A DNA stretch of 64,000 bases from Sisyra terminalis (Eukaryota > Arthropoda > Insecta > Neuroptera > Sisyridae). Location: NCBI GenBank assembly GCA_958496175.1, contig OY292277.1:36715050-36779049 (forward strand), read 5' to 3'. Made by a program: the position numbers and the translations under genes. Below the pieces are notes generated by a model. It had not been told where the DNA came from. It ran no database searches and saw nothing but the letters and a program-made list of their open reading frames with translations. Within the stretch, counting starts at the first letter, position 1; each line of letters begins with the position of its first letter. Positions 22,801 to 35,400 of the stretch are shown piece after piece.

Positions 22801-24089
22801 AAGAGAAACTGAGGAAAACATATAAATGTTAAAATTGCAAAAGGTCTTGTTAAATCTGACGGGATGAGTAGTACCTAATAACTACTTACGTTTTTAGTTA
22901 AATAAAACAGATATTAAATTGCATAAAAACTGTTTTTAATACATAAGACATTGTTATAATTTGTACGTTTTAAAATAAAAAATCGTGACGATGATTTTAA
23001 CGATGATATAATTAATTGTTACGATAACTACATATCGTGCATGATATCGTCTACATTCGTTTCTCAATTAAAATCGGGCTGCATTGCACAATTACCTGTG
23101 CACCCATACTGAAAATGGCTATTGAAAATATCAAATTTTGTGGAGAGAATATTATTCGCGTGTATAATGAAACACAATTATTTTGGTGTGGGCTTGGTTT
23201 AATTTGAGTGAAAGAATTTAGACGATCAATTTTAATTTCTTTTTTAGCACGAATTGTAACAAAAAATATAATAAAATTAAATTTAATATTATATAACGTA
23301 TATAATACCTGCAAATTTTAGTTTTTACATACCTGACAAATGTGTTTAAATATTGCAACCGTACTTATTAAAGTTAATTATCAATTAACGTAAGCAAATG
23401 AGAGAATGGTTCCCTTAACAAAAGTGACCTTTGTACTAGTCGGCATAAAAACAAAATTCTAAAGCAAAGAATGAAGCATATCCTTTTATGCGGTAAATAT
23501 TCCGAAAAACCGCAACAAATTTAAAGAACAACAATTTTTTGGGTAGATAATACTGTCATGATTATATATTTGGAAACCATCAATCAGGGTAGCTTTATTC
23601 ATTGAGTAAATGCGGCAGAAACTTTACTGCGGTTGAAATTTGGACATGGAATGGCAAAAAAGAATTGGTATTCGAGGTATTAAGTCTTTTTCTAATATGT
23701 GAAAATACTAAAATGGTATTATGATTGCAAGTATGGTAAATATAAAAAATATAGGATGTGCTTTACGTAGTTTTACTTAATTGCCTTTCTTTTTACCGAG
23801 CTTTTTTGTTTTAATACATACTTACTTATGAATACCCCTTGAATACCCTTTTAATTAAATTTAAAAAACATCGAAAGTGTAATAAAAATTCCCAATGGAA
23901 TTCCCATGGGATAGATAATATTAAAATAATATTATCAAAATCAATATTTTCACTTCAAAGTTAAATTTAACACTCTTACCGCAGACTTTTCCCAATACCC
24001 ATGAGTATTTAAAAGCTCTAGGCCAATGGTTTCCATCCGTATGACTGTGGGCACCAGGGTGCCCGCAGAACTTCTAATGTATGCCTACC
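22801..24089. other. Intergenic, no gene recognised
   Basis: AT-rich; no coding sequence, RNA gene or clear repeat identified. A segment at about 24015-24065 (GTGGGCACCAGGGTGCCCGC, containing the palindrome GGGCACC(A)GGGTGCCC) resembles a hAT terminus but has no partner end. Confidence 0.4.
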
Positions 24090-24580
24090 GTTTGGTCACT
24101 AAAAATCGTTAAACTCAAAATACCTCCTATTGACTCCTATTGAACTAGCATTAAAATGAAGTCATAATACAAAACTTCAAAATCCCATAAACGTTTTTCA
24201 AGGTACAAAAGTACTTAGCCAGAATGGTAAAGGCTGCTTAAATCGTTTAAACATTATGTTAATGATTGAAAGAAACTAATTTACACAACCTTTATTCCAA
24301 AGGAAAACAATTATACTAATTTTTAAGGCATAAATGGTCACCATGGTTTTCCATGGAGAAAAATTGGGAAAAATGCAAAAAATTTTGCAAATTTTTACTG
24401 TCTCTAAGGTAATTGGACAATGATCTTTTTTTATCTTAGTTTCAACACGCGTTCTGTTGCGTACTGTGACGTCACAAAAGACCAATAAGCCATATATCGT
24501 TTATGATTCTCATTTAGTCATTAAAATTACTTTTTAAACTTTTTTTTTGTCAAAATACAAGTTTTTCGAAACTGAAAATT
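24090..24580 (-). repeat. CRE-containing repeat, copy 3 (reverse)
   Basis: Reverse-oriented relative of the repeats at 13.4 and 46.0 kb: it shares CTGTGACGTCACAAAAGACC, an ATAAGC...TATCGTTTATGATTCTC segment and the terminal GTCAAAATACAAG (complement of the start of copy 1). The middle is more diverged than in the other two copies. A perfect TGACGTCA palindrome sits at about 24467. Confidence 0.5.
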
Positions 24581-25630
24581 TGTTTTACGTTTTTTTTATT
24601 AATTTATTATATTATTATTAATTTATTAATAAAATTTATTAATATAATATTAATAATGGACTTTATCAATATAAAAATAAAAAACAAATGTACATATTCT
24701 CAATGACAAATTTTATCGTGAAAATTAAATATTATCCACCACTTGATTAATATCCCAGAATGAAGAAATGATGAAGAAGAAGAAAACCTTCCCAAATGTG
24801 CTTTACATCCTCAAAGATTGGAAATCTCTGGTTTTCGGGCGCAAAAGGAATGTAAACTCATGTCTCAACCGACCATAAAACACCAAATAGTAATCGTCAC
24901 TCTATTTGACTCATTCTTTTCTTAAAAATTCCTCCAGAGACGGAAATTAACCCTTTTGCCACATATTTTTAATATACGAATAAATTTTACATTCCATAGC
25001 CACAAAACCACAGAAAGATATGTATAGTAGATAATTTTGGATTACCTATTTCATATATCTATGTACGAAAAGTAAATATTGACCAAAATCAGCGGATTCT
25101 ACAACAAAGGCTGAAACTTCACCCAAATTAATGTGCCAGGAAAATACTAAAGCCAAAAAGTTTACTAGGTTAAACCAAAATGATCCATTTAAATTAGCGG
25201 GTTGAATGTTACCAGCAATAAATGAAGCCAAAACTAAGGACCCACATTGAATACATCTAAGTTTTTACACATTATTACACATTATAGGTGTATAGGTACA
25301 AGGATTTAATTTTATTAATAGTTTTATTAGTTTCAATAAATTTTAATTTAGACATTTAAATTTCCAAAAATTATCTATAAAAAGAATGCCTAAAAGCGCC
25401 AAGTGGCATAATGTGGGCACTTACAAATTGTTCAGCTAATCAGTCTTAGCTTGTCGATTGTAAACGGTTGACTAAAGAAGAAAGAGAAAAGGGATTTCCT
25501 TTAGGTTCTATGCTTATCGATAGTAGTTTTCATCTCTTGCTACCTAAACATAGTAAACATAGTTTCTACCAGAGTCGGACAATTAATTAGTGCAGACTAC
25601 AAATCTAACTATGAAGTATTTTTTTAAATG
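24581..25630. other. Intergenic, one unassigned open frame
   Basis: Holds an AT palindrome (about 24605-24655) and a 61-codon ATG frame on the minus strand (25046-25231, starting MASFIAGNIQPANLNGSFWF) with no match I recognise and no promoter or conserved neighbours. It is not called a gene. Confidence 0.35.
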
Positions 25631-25925
25631 AAGCTCCTGGTGCAATGTTTGCCTCAAGCTTTGACTCCAGCTCCAGATCCGGTCTAAGCTGTTATAACTA
25701 TAAGTTTTTATATCATACTCCACTATCATTAATACCGATTTAAAAGTAAAGTTATGGCATTAGGATTTAGCTAAAGGTATGAGGTTCCATAAAGTATTTT
25801 TAACTATTTACTGTAATGTATTAAAGAAGAAGAATGTTTAGGAGCTTGATCCAGTATAAATTTTGCTGGCCCCGAATGAAGTTCCAATTCCAGCGTCTAC
25901 CAGCTTTGGAGCGGCCACTCTATTG
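25630..25925. repeat. CTCCGGCTCC-type repeat, copy 1
   Basis: Degenerate GACTCCAGCTCCAGATCCGG motifs flank an AT-rich core (ATACCGATTTAAAAGTAAAG ... TTAAAGAAGAAG). The same arrangement recurs at 30475-30835. Purine/pyrimidine-rich GGAGCC arrays near the ends are typical of some hAT-type non-autonomous elements, but no ends or target duplication were found. Confidence 0.4.
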
Positions 25926-28257
25926 TAAAGCACTTTTAAGTGTAATTCTTTTTTAGTATATTATTTTCTTTGTTTTCGAAATTCAATTAAATAAATGTGC
26001 AACTTTACAGTACAAGTACCATACTAAATTGGGATAATCTAGATACAAGACCAAATTACCTATTTCATTCAATGTAGTAACAATTGTTATTGTTGGAACA
26101 ACTATTAAATATTTAACCTTGTATATTAACAAATCAATTAGATAATTTTAAAAATTAAAGTTGAACAATGCTAGTGCTTCCCTGTCTGTAGTACATGTTG
26201 TTACTGTTACTGTCCCTGACCCTTCCAAAAGTATTTTATGAATGATTTTTAGTGTGGGAAAGTGCGACAGGTGTTCAGTTTTAAAATTTACGTATAAATA
26301 CGTACGTGAGTATTTGTAATGCACACAAACTCGTATTCTTATAATACCTATGTTTCATTCTAAAAAAATAAAATTTAAAAAACAAACATTTTATCTCGCT
26401 ATTCCACACTTGGCTACTATAAACTTTTATTTTAATGTTCTTTCTATAAGCGTAATCTTTAAAGTCTAAACATTCGAATAGCATGATATTAATTTTGATG
26501 GTATGTTTTCTTTTTGTACTGCTCTACAACCAATAATGTTACAATCGTGAAATGGAGAAATTCTATGGGTAGGTAAGTCTGCAATATCTAGGTGTTATAT
26601 TATATGATAGCTATGATAGATAAGCAAAAACTATTTTTCACACAATCATACCAATGTAGATTTTTGCTGTACCAAACGAGTTATATACATATGTATCATA
26701 TATTTAAGAATAAATATATTTGATTATAATTACGTTCGTCGACTACTTCTTTACTGTTACAAGTGTGCAATTTAATGTGGTTTGGCCGTAAGATACATGA
26801 AATAAAATATTTTAAATCGAATAAAATAAAGGAAGAGGATGCTTAAGACAATAATTATTATTTTTATTTTTGTATTTAAAAATTGGTTTTTAAGATATAA
26901 AATGAAAAGTAGGTCACTGGTGTAAAATCAAATTGTGGTTACTCAAAATAATAATTATTGTTATTATCTTGGTTTCGACTTCTTGTGCATATTGTTTGCA
27001 ATGAAAAAAAATATGTCTTTGTCATACGATTTTCTCGAGGTTTTATTTTGTATTAGATAAAAGAAATCGTTGATTACGGTGACTAGAATTTAACAATGGT
27101 AAAGCCTACACCATTGACTGGGATGGAAGGTGATTAAAAATTTCGGTCAATAGGAAAGTCTTACAATGTTACTTTGTGGAAAATCTGATCATTTCATATA
27201 GGATAGCGAAAAATGGCATTTTCATATACTACTAGTTTTGGAGTGGCCACCTTGATCATTCGGCCACCAGTAGATTTCAGAAATAATTCCCTATGCACCC
27301 AAATCTACTCTAGATTTAATATTTCTTTGTCCTTCATCTACCTCTTTCTAAAACCACAAGCCAACAAAATAATGATCGACGCTTACTAAACTGCCTAGTA
27401 ACTAAGTAACACTATGTCAATGTGAATCCAAGTCCAAAAATTTGATTAATTAATTCAATTTCTATCTTATTTTCAAAATAGATCTTATATTATAAACATC
27501 CTTGGATTCTATGGCAGGCCCAATATTATTATTTCTGGATTTATTACATTCGTGGTTATTTCAAGGCGTAAATTTTCGCCATTGATAACAAAACCATAAA
27601 TGACATAATCCAAGGCAAATTCGTGGCACCGATGATATTAGGAATTCCCCGAAAAAGCAAATAAATATTTTCCATGTTAATTTTCTTTTAAATACTAACT
27701 ATAAGCCAATCAAATTAGATTTTTTCGTTGACTTTTTGATTTTTTCGTTTGACACTTTTCGGGTTGCTCACGAAGAATTTGGTGAAACGAAAGAGAGATG
27801 AGAACACTCTCCTCTCATCCATCTCATCTATATCGCCAAAAGAAAAAAGCTCAACCTATAAATTGTGATCGATCCGTGATTATTTTGATACTCATTACAT
27901 AGCATTTACGCAACGATCTTTCTTGAATACTATTTGATGACCATTAGGTAAGATTACTTGGCAATCGAAATACGTATCTGGACAAAACGTCTAAAATATT
28001 ATTTTAACTTTTGTTCAAATGTATATTTAAAGATTACTTTTGTAAATTATATTAGATAAATAAGAAGACAATTTATTTTTTATATTGTATAAACATTAAT
28101 TACTAAATTTATTGAACAAAAATGTAAGTGGTTCAACTCTCACCACAAAAGAACGTAAGATGATAACGTAAACATAGTATTTTTGGTTCAAATATCAAAA
28201 ATACATATTAAACAAAATCATTTTAAGACGTCTGGGGAATTTATAAGTTGTATATAT
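25926..28257. other. Intergenic, no gene recognised
   Basis: No coding sequence assigned. Contains a truncated minus-strand SINE head at about 27235-27285 (complement of CTGGTGGCCGAATGATCAAG), recognisable by its A-box region only. Confidence 0.45.
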
Positions 28258-28880
28258 TGTCACGTTTTTACTGATTTATATTGACGAGTTCGTTGGAATT
28301 ATATTGTAAGATATTAATTTATTTTTTCTTTTACTTCTGGTAGTGTTTCTATAAACGTGCTTTACACTTGTTCATAGAACCAGAAGAACTACAAATTTAT
28401 ACAAATAAGTAAAGTTAATAAAATTTATCAAATTAATACAAAAAAAAATAGATATGTTATAATAATATTACTTAAAAAATATTTTACTAAAAACTACATC
28501 CAACAGTTGGAATCCAGTTTCCCAACTTTTTCCGCAATATTTTCTTGGAAAAAATAAGCAGTTTCATGTTATCAGGAAGCATATTATAGTATTTAATCGC
28601 GATGTAGTAATATACAATAGTAATATACAAAATACGTAATAATATACGTAGTATATGCAACAACAACAATTTACTTTACTACACACGTTTATTTATTTCA
28701 CAAATCAAATACTAATGTACCGCTTGTCAAAATCATTTTATTTTCACTATTAATTGTTTTCGAACTTTTAACAGATGACGGTTAACCGCCTTATATACAA
28801 ATTTGGTCCGAGTCTGGAAGCTTCTAAGAAGTTCCAGGTGCTTCTTTTATGCTTCTGATCATCTTTTATCTCATTCTGTT
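28258..28880 (-). mobile_element. Solo-LTR-like copy A (minus strand)
   Basis: On the minus strand, a GAAGCTTCC dyad and TATATAAGGCGGTTAACCG are followed after about 500 bp by AAAAACGTGACA. Copy B at 32.2-32.5 kb on the plus strand has the matching order: AGAAGCTTCC, TATATAAAAGGCGATTGGCC, then AAAAAACGTAACA. A promoter-bearing LTR with a 3' ...ACA end fits gypsy/BEL-type retrotransposons. No primer-binding site, gag or pol is next to it, so it is interpreted as a solo LTR. The 5' limit is approximate. Confidence 0.45.
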
Positions 28881-30470
28881 TTTGTTATTTGAATTTTTAA
28901 ATGTCCTAGATCAATTATTATTCAAATCGTAAATTCTAGAAAATGGGCCTAATTGAAGAAATTCCCCTGAAAATCTTTTACAAATCTCTGTTTTGCATTA
29001 GTCGACATTTTTAAAGACTTAAGAATAATACTGTCAATGATTTCTACTCTATATTTTGCAATAACTTTGTTGATATATAGACTAACAAATAAGTTAATGC
29101 AAAGAAAAAAACTATTTGTATTTTTCTGGAATAAATGTATAAAGCATACATCAAAAATTATGTTTTAGATTTGGTTCTAATAAGCTTATTTTCAATTCAC
29201 TTGTGGAAACATATGGACGTGTATTTTCATAAAAAAGTAGTGTTTCACATTAAAAAAGAGAAATAAAAATAGGTAAGTAGGCAAACTCAAAATAAAATTT
29301 CACGAAATCGTTAAAGTTAAGCGAAAATATCAAATATTTATATATATAAGACTTATTAAGCAAGGTAGAACCGTGTGAGCATTGTCGTAGCTAATAAATT
29401 ATATCATCATCATCATCATATACGTGGACAGAAAATATTTTATTGCTCATTTTATAGTAGGCATTTAGAAAAAGATACAAGTCAATGTTGATCATTAAAA
29501 TGTAAGGAATAATTTATTTTACATGAGGTAAATTTGCGGTTTCATTTCCTGCATTAAAATCTCTGTGCTTGTCAGTCAGCTTACCGACCAATCAGACGAG
29601 GATTCGACCAATCTCGTCGTTGTCGACTCGAAAAGAAGTTATAAATTTTCTATTTTATGTCATTGTCGTCTCATATGAGTAAAAAAAAGTCACATTAATC
29701 CTTCATTTTGATTCCACTTTAGCTATGGAAACGATGTTTGAGGTCTGAATTTAACTTGCGGCTATTATCAACTCGTCATCACGCTACCCAGTTTACTTTT
29801 TATTTGCATATATACACAACCATTCACATAAACATATTCAACGTAAATTGATTTATAAACCTCATCATTTTTTGTCCTAATGGAAAAAATCCAATAAATT
29901 TATGAGATTGTATAATTGTATGAGAATCAAGAAACTTTTTTCGTCTTTTTTTTTTTGTTGGAATGTCGGTTATTAATGGTTTCTATATGGATTACATTTA
30001 CTAGGAGGATGCTATATGCTCAAATATATGAATGCACAAGAAAGAATTTTATATTGACTGCAACTCCTTTTATTAATAGGCTTTAGTTTGGTATCTTCAG
30101 CAATCGTAAACGTGATCAGTTCTGGTGGTCGAGGAATGATGAGGACCTCACAAATAAATTACAGGTTTACATGCATCTAGTGTTTGAAATGGGAATTATA
30201 TGTGATTATTGACCATGAATAGAGTTTGATTATTTTCATTAATAAATAATAGTGCTATAAAAAATGAGAAACAAAAACGTGGCAATTATGATTTGGATAC
30301 CTATGATAATGTGAATCTTCTTAGGGTAGGCGAATACGTCAAATAGGCAAAACATTAAAAAGTTCAGCAGAGCTTTTAACACTATTATTCTTTGCTTGGG
30401 AAAAAAAGTTTTTTGATTAAAAATTTATTGTGATAATTAATATTAAGTGATAACTTTGTAAGTTATCAAG
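28881..30470. other. Intergenic, no gene recognised
   Basis: AT-rich with no recognised gene. Contains a (CAT)n run at about 29404-29420 and, at 29578-29632, a less AT-rich patch with two CCAATC(A/T) motifs in a small duplication (GACCAATCAGACGAGG / GACCAATCTCGTCG). Confidence 0.45.
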
Positions 30471-30474
30471 AAGA

Positions 30475-30835
30475 TAAACTCCGGCTCCAGTTTCGGGTTA
30501 ATTTTTAAAACTGAAGCTTAAAACTTTCACTCCGGAACCACTCTTTGACCCAAACTCCAACTTTAGCTCTATCTCCGGTTTATATTGTTTTAACTTATAA
30601 ATTGATTTTTTCTAATCATTATTCGACAGATAGTATCTTACACCAGTTAAGATAAAATTTTATACCATTAAGATTTGCCTTAAAATATGACGTACCAAAG
30701 AAGAAGTTTTCAAGTAATCTCTGCATTACTTCTTTGTATTACTTTGACTCCTACTCCGGCTTAGTGAAAATAAAAACTTTGGCTCCAGCTTCAATTCTCC
30801 GTCCATGTAGGTTATAATTAGAAAATTTAAATTCC
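30475..30835. repeat. CTCCGGCTCC-type repeat, copy 2
   Basis: Same layout as 25630-25925: CTCCGGCTCCAG and ATCTCCGGTTT at one side, ATTTTATACCATTAAGATTT in the core, then ACCAAAGAAGAAG and ACTCCTACTCCGGC with GGCTCCAGCTTC at the other. Non-coding. Confidence 0.4.
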
Positions 30836-30837
30836 TC

Positions 30838-31150
30838 ATGGCTACGAAGGAATAGTATTTTTTATCCCTTTGTGAAATTCAATGCAAAATATTTATTTTG
30901 AAGCTCTAAAGTCTAAAATTTAGTAGACATGTTCCGCCCGAAATCAACATGAGAAAGATGAATCTTCTTTGAATTTGATAAAATTTAGTATAGAAAAATA
31001 TATTTTCAAAAACCTACTGATGGCCGAGTGGTCAAGGTTGTCGTTCTAAAAATAATAAGTGCTAGGTCCGAATCGAGCAAATTTTCGATATTTCTCGATT
31101 TACGGATTTTATGAACTCTAGAGTCACTAAAGAAAAGTTATGTATGTATG
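30838..31150 (+). mobile_element. SINE copy 4 with upstream module
   Basis: The SINE is at about 31012-31150: head CTGATGGCCGAGTGGTCAAG (good A box), shortened B-box region GGTCCGAATCGAGC, and body AAATTTTCGATATTTCTCG plus GAACTCTAGAGTCACTAAAG. The preceding module (GGCTACGAAGGAATAG, GAAATCAACATGAGAAA) is the same as upstream of copy 3 at 8.5 kb. Confidence 0.65.
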
Positions 31151-31189
31151 TTTGTCGGTAAAAACAGAGAAAAAAGATTGTAAACACAG

Positions 31190-31345
31190 ACGTGTCAGTG
31201 AAATGCAATCATTGTCTCAAATTTGAACTAATTGATGTTTCGGTTTCCACTATCATTGGAATTTCATTCAATAGCAAATTCTTACCATTTTTAGTTGTGT
31301 CAGTATTGGGCTGTGAATATTTCACGGGAGGTTATTAGTGATTTT
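31190..31345 (-). repeat. Fragment of repeat R
   Basis: Contains GTCAGTATTGGGCTGTGAAT-type sequence with ATTTCACGG and AAATGCAATCATTGT, matching the minus-strand form of repeat R near 19.1-19.2 kb and the copy at 53.1 kb. Confidence 0.6.
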
Positions 31346-31404
31346 TAAGCGTTTATTACTCGAAAACGATCCAAGATAGTATTAAATTTAATTTTGGATT
31401 CTTA

Positions 31405-31890
31405 TTGAAGGCGAAAGTTTAATAATTACTAAGCAATTATTCTAAGCTGAGAATGTTTCTATTCCTATATCACAATCTTAAACCAAAAAAAAAAATACAA
31501 TTCGAAAATTGCATATGAAGATATGTTCAATCGATTGTAACTGTAATGGAAAGGTCATAGAAAATTGAGACCCATGAAACTGGAAAAAATAGATCTTCAA
31601 ATTTGAGGAATTTTAATATTTATGGAGAAATACTTTTCTGTATAAATATTTCTCATATTCTTCTGTAAATACTAAATTTCCTCAAATTTGATGACCAATT
31701 TTTCCAGTTACGTGGGTCTCAATTCTCTGTGACCTCTCCATGACTGTTATAATCGTATATACATAACTTCATATACGATTTTCGGATTGATTTTTTTAAT
31801 TTGGGACTTTGTGGTTGTACTATATGATAGTGATAAAGAAATAGAAATAGAAACATTCTCTACTAAGAGTAATTGTTTAATAATTGAGGC
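31405..31890. repeat. Large imperfect palindrome (fold-back element)
   Basis: Two arms of about 230 bp are inverted copies around 31645: for example ATTGAGACCCATGAAACTGG (left) against CCAGTTACGTGGGTCTCAAT (right), and GAGAATGTTTCTATTCCTAT against AAATAGAAACATTCTC. No coding sequence. It directly follows the repeat R fragment. Confidence 0.75.
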
Positions 31891-32214
31891 ACTGACATGG
31901 AAAAGGTAGAAGTAAAAAAAAAAACGATTTTAAGATATTCGTAGGAAAAGGTAGTAAGAAGTCATGCTAATGGCAAAAAACAATATATATCCATAAATTG
32001 ATCACATATGTGCTTATTTTTCATGAATAAACATAATTTTAGCAGTTCAAAATCGTTTATTGCTTCCCCTGTAAAAATGGGTTTTCTTGGTTTACTACCG
32101 TATCCATGTCAACGCTTTAATTATTATCGCGGACTTAGAACATTTAAAAGTTCTAACAATGAGATTGGAGTGAGACAGATGATGTTCCGGAACTTTCTTC
32201 CAGTAATTTTAAAT

Positions 32215-32492
32215 TTGGGATAGAAAGAGATGGAAAAAGAAAAATCATTCGAATGTACAAGAATTATCTAGAAGCTTCCAAATAGGGAAAATTGGTATAT
32301 AAAAGGCGATTGGCCGATGGAATGGAATCAGTTATAGAGTTCGAAATAAATCGCGATAATTGTTAATGTAATTATTGCAAAATAAATAAATAAGTGTGGG
32401 TAGTGTAAAATAAATAGAATATGTGCCTAATAAAATAAATAGTGTTATTGTTAAATGTCTTGAAACACAGATTGAAAGAAAAAACGTAACAT
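32215..32492 (+). mobile_element. Solo-LTR-like copy B (plus strand)
   Basis: The AGAAGCTTCC dyad at about 32271 lies some 20 bp before TATATAAAAGGCGATTGGCC, with an AAATAAATAAATAAG-rich stretch and a terminal AAAAAACGTAAC at about 32492. The layout and end match minus-strand copy A at 28.3-28.9 kb. Opposite orientations rule out a single intact element between them. The left boundary is not defined. Confidence 0.45.
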
Positions 32493-35400
32493 TATTTAAA
32501 GGAGGCTCTTAATTAATCAGCATAATTTATTATAAGAGTAGCAATTCCGTATATATCTAACTTCCTTTTAACATTCAATACTGATTGAATACTTTGATTT
32601 TAGACTTAAAAACCAATCATTTTATCAGTTCAATTTTTGCATTAGGTACATATTTAATTTTATTCAATAAAACATTTTATACATCATTGATAAATACTAT
32701 AATTAAAAATTAGAAAAAAAGACTTTAGCGTTAGATTACACATTATAATTTAGCTTCACTTATAAACCGTTTAAACTACTAGATATTTAATAATAAGACC
32801 TTTAAAATTCCCATGAGATTTTAATACTCTAGACGGTAACTCACAACAAAATTAGACCTTCTGACCTATAAAACAACCCCTTTTTTAATTATAAAAAAAC
32901 ATTTTTTTCTATCAGCGTTAAAAAAATCCGAAGATATGTTTTCTATTCCTCACGATTAAAACATATAATAATTGTACCTATGTAAATTTTATAATTTTAT
33001 CCAAAGGAAGTAATTACTTTTGTTCACATGATATTTGCATGTAGGTATTTACTTATCCTTCATGATTTTTTCAAACCAAATGCAGGCACCAAAACATGTT
33101 CACAATAATCAGATCTGATACGTTCATGTTTGATTAATTACAAATTAACTTACAACAATTTATTTGCACGTCTAAAATAAATGTTTTCATAAATATTCTA
33201 TCTTAATTTCATGTAAAATAGCGACACATGCATTTTTAATTTTCACCTTCACGTCACCACCCGATTTCATTTACATTTCAACAATTACCCTTATCTTAGT
33301 TTCATTGGTTCAATGGTGGTGAATTGAAGAAATTAACATTAAAATTTAGTCAACAACAAGTCTCGATATCAAGATAGGTAATACTCGACTAAAGATTGGC
33401 TTACATTCTCAAAACAAGCAATAGGAATTCACCAGAAATTTGCATTGCACTTCTGTATAAAAAATGACTTAATTAAGAAACTCACAAACCTATTTCCCAA
33501 ATTAATGATGAGTTTGAAGATAAACGAATGCATATTTAAGACATTGAAATTAAATGCAAATTGGACAATCGTTTTCAGCTCCATATAACCACGAGGGAGT
33601 TACTTTAATGAATTTATATTGGAAGGATATAGTAGCATTTAAATCGACAATTTTGATCTTTTAATTTATCGATTAAAATGAAAGAATTTAAACGTGTTTT
33701 TTTCGTAATATGTACAAGTTCATTAAAGATTAATGTTTGTTTTGTCATTATTATAATAATAACCGTGGTTCATTAACTTTATATCTGTTTAATGAAGTTC
33801 GCATTAATTTTATAAATTACATTCTTTAGCCTGTTGGTTTTTCAAAAATGCAGTCACAGTTATATGCAGGAGAGTGTTAAATAAGGTTTGATATGAAATT
33901 AAGATTCCTCGTTAAATTTACGTAAGCTTAATTTGCACTAAATAAATAACTTGATTTTTGCACTTTCGGTGAAGTTTATAGTTATCAAAACCTTCTCATT
34001 ATTAGGAAATACTTTTTTACGATTTGAAAGAAACCATAGAACAATTCGTGATTATTATAACATTCTTAGAACTTTTATAGTATTGTACAAGAATTATGAA
34101 TCAAAAGAAAGTCACTATTTAAGTACTATACGATTTATTTACTAGTAAAATACAACTAACAATACACTGTAACTAAACTTAATCTTTATACCAACTTTAA
34201 CTATGGAAATATGTAACAATAAACTAATATTTATGTCTTAAAATGTTATTTATTTATTTAATTTATTAATTTAAAACTAATATTTTGGTTTTGGTTTAAT
34301 TTACACTGACTAATCTATTTATCATCGAGACTGCTTTTTTAAACCAAATCCAATAATTTTTTAGATGAGACTTTTTCTTTTCTAGAATTTTCATTTTTAA
34401 ACTATACAAAACAAACGCCTCAATGATTTGAAGACAGCTGGATAATTGCTTTTCTGGGATAATCTTTCAATGGGTGGATTCCTTTGGTTAGGGGATTTCT
34501 TACGGCGGTCTACCATAGTAAACTGCATTTGGTGCAACTGCCCAGGTTAAATTTTGGTACCTATCCGCAACGTTTCTCAAGTTTGAAAAATTATTTGATG
34601 TAATATATGAGTTAAAAACCAAATAACTAAAAAAGCATCATTTATCTAGCAGATAGCATACACTTTCTAGAAGGAATTGGAAATTGAAAACAAGAGTCAG
34701 TCTGGATCAATATTTTATGAGGCTGCTTAGCAACGTATATGATGGAAACTAAAACTGAAAGACGAAATATTATACCTATCATTTCAGCACTTACAGGCCA
34801 CTGAGATGTAGACTAGAGCAATGATCACTAAACTTGATGACCCGACGGACTCCCGGAATCCCGCGACCCATATAATAGGATTCTTTAAGTGTTAAATGTA
34901 TTATTTCAAGTGTGAAGCAGCAAAATTTTCTCGCGAATCAATAGTAATATAAGGATTGCCACTTTGGTTATCGCGAGACTAGAGCAAATTTGATCATAAA
35001 TCTGTCCAAATCGATCGATTCCTTATTTTCTATCATGATTTTTAACTCTGCGTTCTCTGGTAAACTATTGCTCAATTCGCCTTTAAATAGTATACTATAC
35101 AATAAATGGATGCTTATATATGTCAACTATCACAGTTTTAGCTATATTTCCTGGAAGAGGTACAAAGAAAGAAGAAACAATAATTTACATTTAACATTGA
35201 GCTTAACGGGCATGTTGACTCTAGTATACATATCAGTGGTTCAGACTTCACTCCTTCTCCAATAGAAAGCTAATGGAGAAAAAAATAAATTTGCAAAAGG
35301 AATATCGAATGGAGAATTGAATTCTGTACAAAATATAATTGAATCCTTGTCAAATTTAAAATATAAGTTAAAAAGTTTTTACGAAAAAATACCTTCGCTC

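Noticed and set aside
25046..25231. 61-codon minus-strand ATG frame resembling a membrane segment
   Set aside because: No recognised family, no promoter signal and no homologous copy in the window; length is within chance for AT-rich DNA.
28258..32492. One LTR retrotransposon bounded by the two LTR-like copies
   Set aside because: The two copies are in opposite orientation and no gag/pol remnants or primer-binding sites lie between them.
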